Assembly (NCBI GenBank): GCA_009761415.1
Contig: QUOL01000003.1
Coordinates: forward strand, 2,604,001-2,668,000
Origin: Sarcomyxa edulis
Taxonomy: Eukaryota; Basidiomycota; Agaricomycetes; Agaricales; Mycenaceae
DNA: 64,000 nt
Direction: 5' to 3'
Of the stretch, positions 57,446-64,000 are shown piece by piece. The translations under genes and the position numbers were made by a program. Numbering within the stretch: position 1 is the stretch's first letter; each line of letters begins with the position of its first letter. The notes beneath the pieces were generated by a model, which had not been told where the DNA came from, ran no database searches, and saw nothing but the letters and a program-made list of their open reading frames with translations.

Positions 57446-60400
57446 TCATATCAACACCACTTCAGGTGAAGGAGTCCAATTAGGAGGGGGAGGGGGAGGC
57501 AGGCCAGCGAGGCGACACGCATTCTCAACCTCGGTACGTATAGATGTGTATATAAGCCTCTGGTCTGTACAGAGATTCAGTCGAGGGGCGTCAACTTAAG
57601 GAGAGAAATTTTGCTTACCCTGTGATGGCCACATTGCTGTCAGATAGTCAGCAGGTCCAATCAATGCTTTGCAGACATCGAGGGCCGCTAGCAGTGTGCG
57701 GTCGCGTCTCCATAATGACAGCACACTGATGAAATAAACCTTAGAGCCAAAGAATGATGAGGGCATGAGCTTTGCGCGCACATACCGTGCTATTTGACCC
57801 ATCAACCAGAAAATGAAGAAAGGTCTCCCCGAGAAAAGGCCAGTGGCCGTTTGTAGGCCCCTCATGAACTCAAAAGCAACATTGTTTTGATGAAGTACTG
57901 AATTTGAGAGATAACGACTCGTCAATAGTTCGACGCGTCGTGAATGCGACAACATACACCACTCCTGAGTTTTCTTCACGTGTAGTGCAACATTCGAACT
58001 TCTGTACGTTTTTTTAGTATCCAGGTTTGAAAGGACAGTTTCGATACGTACGCTGTACTGATAAGTGGAATGGAGCGTCGAAGTTCGTCAGATAGACTCA
58101 TCCGTATGCTTGAAATTCGTTTGTGATGATGTTAGACCTAAGACCTGAACAGGGATTATGACTCACTTTAAGAAGAATTCTCGTGCCTGAAACGCAAAGG
58201 TGCTCTCGATATCACAGGTGTGCGTATTCAATGCTGCCTCGATGGCATCGGCTTCCAACCAAGCTGTGACCCCGAATTGCAATTTCTCTGCCTCCCTCAT
58301 AGACGTGTCGTGTCGCATCCGCCTGCAACGGTGTGAGAGTAGGAATGCACGATCGTGTAGTGCCCATATAGTATCCCTGGTATGTTGTATGGGACCTTGC
58401 GAGGACAAGGTATGAGACAGAGTGGTCGATCGACCGGAGAAAAACAGAACATAATTAGACGAAGAGTTGTATAAGTCCGCACTGGCAGCGCCCATCGAAA
58501 TTCCGAACGAGACGTAGGCCGTCGCCAGTATCATTGAGCTCCAACAAAGCCGACGACACGACTCCTTCCTGATGTATCCTTCAGACCACAAGGGATCCCA
58601 TGCAGGGGTAGAGGCCCAGAGGGGTGCATACTCATCTACAGAAGCCCAGTGATTTTGTAACGCGAACGCTGAACAGTTGCAGCCGATGTCCTCGTCACCG
58701 CCACTACTTCTGCTTGAGTTCTGTAGTAAAGGACCAGAATAAGAAGAGGGGATGGGATTGTGATTGTTGCTATATATTCCCCGAGGCACATCCGGACGGT
58801 CAGAAATATTGATAGCTGTGACACTGCGAGGGGAGAATGATGAAGTGTCTGCGTCGTCCTCACCGAGATAGGCTAGGGCCATGCTCCGGATAAGAGAATC
58901 AAGTATTGTCATGGATGACCTCGCCCGGGAACCGGAAAAGTTTGGATGAGCGCAAACCTCGTACATAGCTAACAGCTAAGGGGAACAAACCGTGCGTAAT
59001 TAGTCAAGTTACTCGAAATGGGAAGATATAAAGGCAGACCCAGGCAGTTTGTGCGAGTGTCTCGTCGATCCATCCAGCATTTATGCTCTTTTCCAAGGCG
59101 TTTTGTGCCTCTATTCGGAAGACGAGCGCCTTGGCTCTACCTTCTCTCCCTCTTCCTGCTTCTGAGCTCTGCCAGAACGTAGAGAGCGCCAGAGAAGCCA
59201 GTACTAATCCCGGTTGCACGTGTTCTCTTTTTGAAGGATCGAATAAGTTGCCGAAAAAGGTGGGGACATGAAAAAAGGAGAACCAGTACATCGAGACACG
59301 AAACAGAAATCGCAAATCCGTAATAACTCTAGTAGCGACTTGTGTGCGTTGTGCGGACGTGTGGTGGTAATTTGGATCCGGAGAATAGAGATACAGGAGA
59401 GAATCCCACCAAGTTTTGCGAGTGAACTCCATCGAAGGTCCGGCCACGATGACTTCTGAGTTGTAAAGATTTTGGTCAATTTGATTGTATAGATCATTAT
59501 TGTAAGATCGAAAAGTCGCGAGGGGCTCGGAAAGTTGGAAGGGTATCGTTCCATCGAAAAATGGCACCTTTAGAAGAGAGCCTCGTCAATCTAATATATC
59601 TTTGAGAGAGAGAAGTAGATATCACCTGGTCAGTGTAGGGCATAGAAATGTTGACAGGGTTCTCGTCAAATTGGAAATAATTCTGATACACGGCTGCACG
59701 TTCGGATTCTGGAAAATTGGACTGCTCGGACATATTGTTGTGAAGTAGATCAGAGGACGCTGGACGCCTCCTCCGGCGTCGTACAGGACCGGGAGCCTGG
59801 CCGCTTTCCGTACGCATTTCGCCGTCCTGTCTCTGTACTACCCGAGGGGTCTTATCAGGACCACGACGTTTCGGTAAGGGATCATATACGCATTCAAGGA
59901 TACCACTGGCCCGATGAACGCAGTTCCAACAACTATCGTGACGTTGAAGTCATCATTATGTGCTCGTAGAGTAAAAGATCTCTGTAACGAACCTAGGCTT
60001 AGCACCATCGCATCGGATTTTACGGTTTCGACTGCAGCGTTTCATCAAGATGATAATTAGTCTGAGAGACTGGACCCCTGATACAAGGCAAAGCGTACCA
60101 TTGCGCACAAGCAACGTACACGCGCGCACGTGGTGTCCCTGAGGTGGTCAGGGGCTGGTCAGGAGCAAGCTCAAGATGAGGCTTTTCCCGTCGATTTTTG
60201 CGTGGACGTATAGGTGCGTCTGGAAGTGCCGAGGGATCTGGTGTCGAAGAGCCTGAGGCGGATGGTGGGGTACTAGCAGGGAAATGATTATATGGGAGCG
60301 GATCCGGAAGTTTGGCTGATGAGCCTTGTGGAGAGATAGGTATCTGCGGATCTTGCGAAGCGTTCAGGAGGACTTCTTGTGTTTGAGAAATGTCAGGAAG

Positions 60401-60682
60401 TACAGCGTGAAGGAACTCTTCCGGGTATGAGGGATACGGGACACCGCCGGACATCGGTGCTATTTGGGGTATCAATGAAGGGTTAGACTCGTCAGCCGAT
60501 GAAGATGAGGTGCTTGGGTGCCTTGATGAATCCCTGAACACACTATCATCGTAGAATGCAGAGGATATGTCCGGGAAAGAGAGAGGATTTGAGGAGGGAG
60601 CTACCGATTCAGTCTCTAGATACGAAGAATCAGGAAGTTCAGAGCGAGATCTACATGATTCTCGGTTCGAATAGGCCGACAT
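57446..60682 (-). CDS. Zn2Cys6 fungal transcription factor
   Basis: ATG 60682 (MSAYSNRESCRSRSELPDS). A Ser/Pro-rich N-terminus of ~200 residues precedes the zinc cluster. The cluster is assembled from three exons: VACAQ-TG|T gives CAQCRNRKIRCDGAKP, then S-C-W-N-C-V-H...C; six cysteines spaced C-x2-C-x6-C-x6-C-x2-C-x9-C. A basic linker follows (KRRGPDKTPRVVQRQ, RRRRRRPAS). The fungal_trans middle homology region includes FFDGTIPFQLSEPLATFRSY, YWFSFFHVPTFF, LLAMYEVCAHPNFSGSRARS and CRRLCWSSMILATAY. The last two exons join CAG-G|GTAAGC to AC-CAG and end LPPPPPPNWTPSPEVVLI. A sequence-specific nuclear regulator with unknown targets. It is head-to-head with TOR but nothing shows a functional link. 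Confidence 0.9.
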
Positions 60683-61075
60683 GACGGTGTCAGTGTGCTA
60701 AAATAGATACAACAAGTGGTTATGTTAGAACATATCGGAAAAAATGAAAATCGGTACGGACATGGGTAGAATCAAGTACAGATTCTTGCGGTGATGAGCA
60801 TTGACCTGTATCAATAAGTAGACGGCTGCGGAAGCAGAAATGCAGACACAGCAGTATGCACAGCAAGGTGAGAAACTGGAATGTCAGTGGTGCTGCTGAG
60901 CGCTCACGCGTCAGGCGGCCAGGCAAGTCACATGTCACGTTGTTTGTCTGAAGCGTCTGAACTCCCTGTGACCTCTGTGACCAGCGCTCACTATCATACT
61001 CACTCTGGACTTCTTCGTGCTTTGAGGCGCAACGGGACGATTGTCGACCTCGTAACCTTCTAGACTCGGTTTGAA
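60683..61075. promoter_or_regulatory. Divergent promoter region Zn2Cys6 factor/TOR
   Basis: 393 bases between two opposite start codons. A T/C-rich part near 60840-60890 and several GTGAC/GTCAC words near 60905-60985 are seen. No TATA box near either ATG. Confidence 0.45.
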
Positions 61076-64000
61076 ATGGCCACTGTACAGTCGGTTCAGT
61101 CGGAAACTTTGAACCGGATCTTCCAAGGTCTCAAAAACAAAAATCCAGATGTCCGACTGGACCATGCCCTGGAGTTACGGCGATATGTATGACATTTCTG
61201 CACATATCACTTCATGCAACTCATCTAACTTTCTCAGGTCGCTACCACAGTTACAGAAATGTCTTCAGATGCCGCAGCGAAGCTATGGGATGACAGTATC
61301 AATCGCAAACTGTTCGATCTCATGCATAGTCAAAACGTCATCGAGGCGTTTGGTGGTTTATTGGCAATAGGTGTGTCGCTGAGACTCATACTACTACTTC
61401 TGTTAACTCTCTTTAGACCATTTACTGGACATTTCTGGGGGAGACACGATCGAATCGAAACGCAACCTATTTCGTTTCTACAATTATGTCAAGAACCTCC
61501 TCCCTCACGCGGACGTAAACCTAATGCTCGCGGCTTCCAAAACACTTGGTCACATCGCAGAGATTGGAGGTGCAGCCTTTGGAGAGCGTTTTATGGACTT
61601 TGAAGTGCCCGCTGCAATTCAATTGATGCAACCGGATAAACCAGACAAACAAGAAGCGCCACGATATGCAGGAGTACTGATCCTGAAGGAACTCGCTCGA
61701 AACAGTCCTACATACTTCCATTCGCACATCAGTCTCGTGTTTGACAACATACTTCTGCCTCTCAGAGATACGCGTCTCATAGTCAGAGAAGGAGCTGCAG
61801 AATTAATGGCTGCATGTTTGGAGATAGTCACGCATCGAGAGCGCCAAGGTCGGAGTCCGTATCTAATCAAGATACTCCAAGACGCGCAGATCGGACTGAA
61901 GCAGTCCCAACCCGAGGTCATTCACGGTTCTCTACTCACATACAGGGAATTATTACTTCACGGAGGCATGGTGAGCACTTGGGCGTTCCTAATCACTCGT
62001 TTGGTCGTTTACATCCAGAATCGCAGTTTATGAAAGACAACTACCTAGACAGTGCAGAGCAGATTTTACGCTTCAAATCGCACCGAGATCCACTGGTCAA
62101 ACGCATGGTCATCACATTGATACCCACACTTGCTGCTTATGATACGCAGACTTTCACGGAACACTTCCTGCACAAAGCTATGGCTCACCTATTGACACAG
62201 CTCGAGAAATCAAACGAACGGTCGTTTGGTGAGTCGACTCATTGAAATTGTTGTTACGGATCTTGATATCCAGAATAGCGTTCATTGCCATTGGGCACAC
62301 TGCCGCCGCCGTTGGGAGTGATATGAAGCCCTTCTTGGATTTAATTATGGTGCAGATCAAACAAGGTCTTCTCAACAGAGGGCGCGTCTTCTATTACCCC
62401 TTTCCAGGTTCTTGTACTCATCGAACTATGCAGGAAGAAGAACATAGGTTCAGAAGAGCCGATATTCCAGTGCCTCGGAATGTTAGCGTCTGCCGTCGGT
62501 CCCAATCTGACCAAACTTCTGCACGATCAGTTGGATCTCATGTTTGCCTGTGGCTTGAGCGAGCCTCTGCAACAGGCACTTGTGGCGATCGTACGACAGA
62601 TCCCTCCACTTTTGAGAACCATACAAGGTATGATATCTCGTTTCGATCTCAGGATTCAACAGTCCTCACGGCTTGCCTCTCAGATCGTCTCCTTGACCTT
62701 CTTTCCCTCATTCTGAGCGGTCAGTCTTACAAGCCGCTCGGTGCGCCTCCTTCAATGAGTCGAAATGAGATGACCGCTATCACTAGAGACCTTAATGCTA
62801 CTCAGGTGTGTCAATTGCTGGGACCCCACGACCATTCTTCTTAGTGTCCATCATCTAGATCACGAGCAGCGAGAGAAACCCAACGCTCATCACTTTGGCG
62901 CTGAACACTCTTGGGACATTCGATTTCAACGGTACTGGAAATTTGAATGTCTGTTCGAGCTCTCTTACTGACGATACCAATGTTAGGACACGTTTTGAAC
63001 GAATGCGTCCGTCAATGTGCCTTGCCATACCTAGAAGACGATGACCCCGAGGTCAGGCGTGCTGCAGCTCTGACTTGCTGCAGGGTCTTCGTCGGGGATC
63101 GCATCTGCTATCAATCGAGTAGTCATGCTATCGAAATTATCAGCGATGTCTTGGATAAACTGCTCACTGTTGGGATAGCTGACCCAGGTAACTCTCTTTC
63201 CTATCTCGTTTGTGTCTTCTGACTTGTTTTCTGACTGTCTTTCGAATTTCTATCTAGATCCTGGCATTCGACAAACCGTGCTCTCATCATTGCATGAACG
63301 ATTTGATAGACATTTAGCGCAGGCCGAAAATGTGCGATCTTTGTTCATTGCGCTCAACGACGAGGTATTCGAAAACCGAGTCACTGCTGTTGGACTCATT
63401 GGCCGTCTTGCCAAACACAACCCAGCTTATGTCATGCCGTCCTTACGCAAAGCACTGATACAACTTTTGACGGAACTGGAATATTCGACTGTCCTGTAAG
63501 ACCAATGAACTGGACCTCATTTGATCGTTGATTGATCTTCATGTTTTTGACAGTCGCAATCGTGAGGAATGTACTCGGTTACTGACGCTTCTAGTCAGCG
63601 CAACACAGCGACTTATCAAACCCTACGCGCTCCCGATGCTACGAGTGCTGCTTCAGAAGGCTGGCGATGGGAATCCAACTGTCGCCGCCAATGTCCTCAT
63701 GTGCCTCGGGGAATTGGCCTGTGTCGGAGGCGAAGAATCAATGCCTCATGTTCCTGAGCTCATGCAGGTTATCATGTCCCGACTTTCAGATCCGTCCGTC
63801 TTGAAGAGAAACGCCGCCCTCCATACTCTTGGACAACTGTGCTCCAGTACGGGATACGTTATTGCTCCCCTTGTCGAACACCCGCAGTTGCTGCCACTGC
63901 TTGGAAGAATTTTGAAGACAGAAACCACTCAGATGGTCCGACGAGAGGTCGTCAAAGTCATAGGAATTTTGGGCGCTTTGGACCCATATCGGCGCAAGGT
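61076..64000 (+). CDS. TOR: TOR serine/threonine kinase, N-terminal HEAT region (3' part beyond window)
   Basis: ATG 61076 ([20 protein letters not shown]). Exons then read the TOR N-terminal HEAT solenoid: [191 protein letters not shown]; and [20 protein letters not shown]. The last segment is strongly conserved in TOR. The gene controls growth in response to nutrients as the core of TORC1 or TORC2. The FAT, kinase and FATC domains lie outside. One intron (62382-62433) appears to use a GC donor. The first half shows no frame break. Confidence 0.93.

Overview
The window looks like nuclear DNA of an agaricomycete (mushroom-type basidiomycete). Genes are dense and on both strands. Most are split by short GT-AG introns of about 50-90 bases with in-phase junctions. 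Several families are typical of basidiomycetes: F-box proteins in local clusters, a WW-like multi-pass membrane protein, a BTB-like protein and a mucin-like single-pass membrane protein. I read about 23 protein-coding genes, one clear pseudogene, several repeats and some core-promoter sites. I see no rRNA, tRNA, CRISPR or intact transposon.

Layout. 1-1538 (-): 5' part of a CorA/ALR-type Mg2+ transporter gene running off the left edge. 1.5-6.8 kb: a simple-sequence-rich stretch with one low-complexity basic protein gene (3797-5227, +) and three degenerate copies of a dispersed repeat. 6.8-8.2 kb (+): secreted/anchored Ser/Thr-rich membrane protein. 8.4-13.4 kb: an F-box neighbourhood with one pseudogene (-) and two intact genes (- and +). 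14.5-17.2 kb (-): WW-like transmembrane protein. 17.7-19.75 kb (-): ATP-type phosphoenolpyruvate carboxykinase (PEPCK). 20.8-21.4 kb (+): GNAT acetyltransferase. 21.7-22.9 kb (+): BTB-like protein. 24.1-28.6 kb (-): Mediator subunit MED14. 28.8-32.2 kb (+): SCY1-like pseudokinase. 32.4-32.9 kb (-): DASH subunit DAD2. 33.2-35.1 kb (-): AhpC/TSA-like protein that has lost its cysteines. 35.8-42.4 kb (+): full-length ABCC transporter. 42.7-43.9 kb (-): mucin-like membrane protein. 44.2-49.5 kb (-): P5B cation ATPase (Ypk9/ATP13A2 type). 50.0-50.5 kb (+): CsbD-like Hmp1 protein. 50.8-51.1 kb (+): DMAC1/DUF4536-like mitochondrial protein. 52.1-53.0 kb (+): cysteine-rich secreted protein. 53.8-55.75 kb (+): GPCR of the fungal Git3/cAMP-receptor-like type. 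55.9-57.1 kb (-): DUF218 membrane protein. 57.4-60.7 kb (-): Zn2Cys6 transcription factor. 61.1-64.0 kb (+): 5' part of the TOR kinase gene, running off the right edge.

The genes do not form a pathway or a secondary-metabolite cluster. They are mostly housekeeping functions (gluconeogenesis, transcription, kinetochore, vesicle traffic, TOR signalling, vacuolar ion and drug transport) mixed with lineage-specific families. Three head-to-head pairs share short intergenic regions: MED14/SCY1, P5B ATPase/Hmp1 and Zn2Cys6 factor/TOR. I found no convincing new multi-gene system. The points most worth a second look are a probable GC-AG intron in TOR, the thioredoxin-fold protein with both CxxC positions replaced, the three-copy repeat around the low-complexity gene, the decaying F-box copy with TGG-to-TAG changes, and an unassigned secreted cysteine-rich protein whose six-exon structure I reconstructed by hand.
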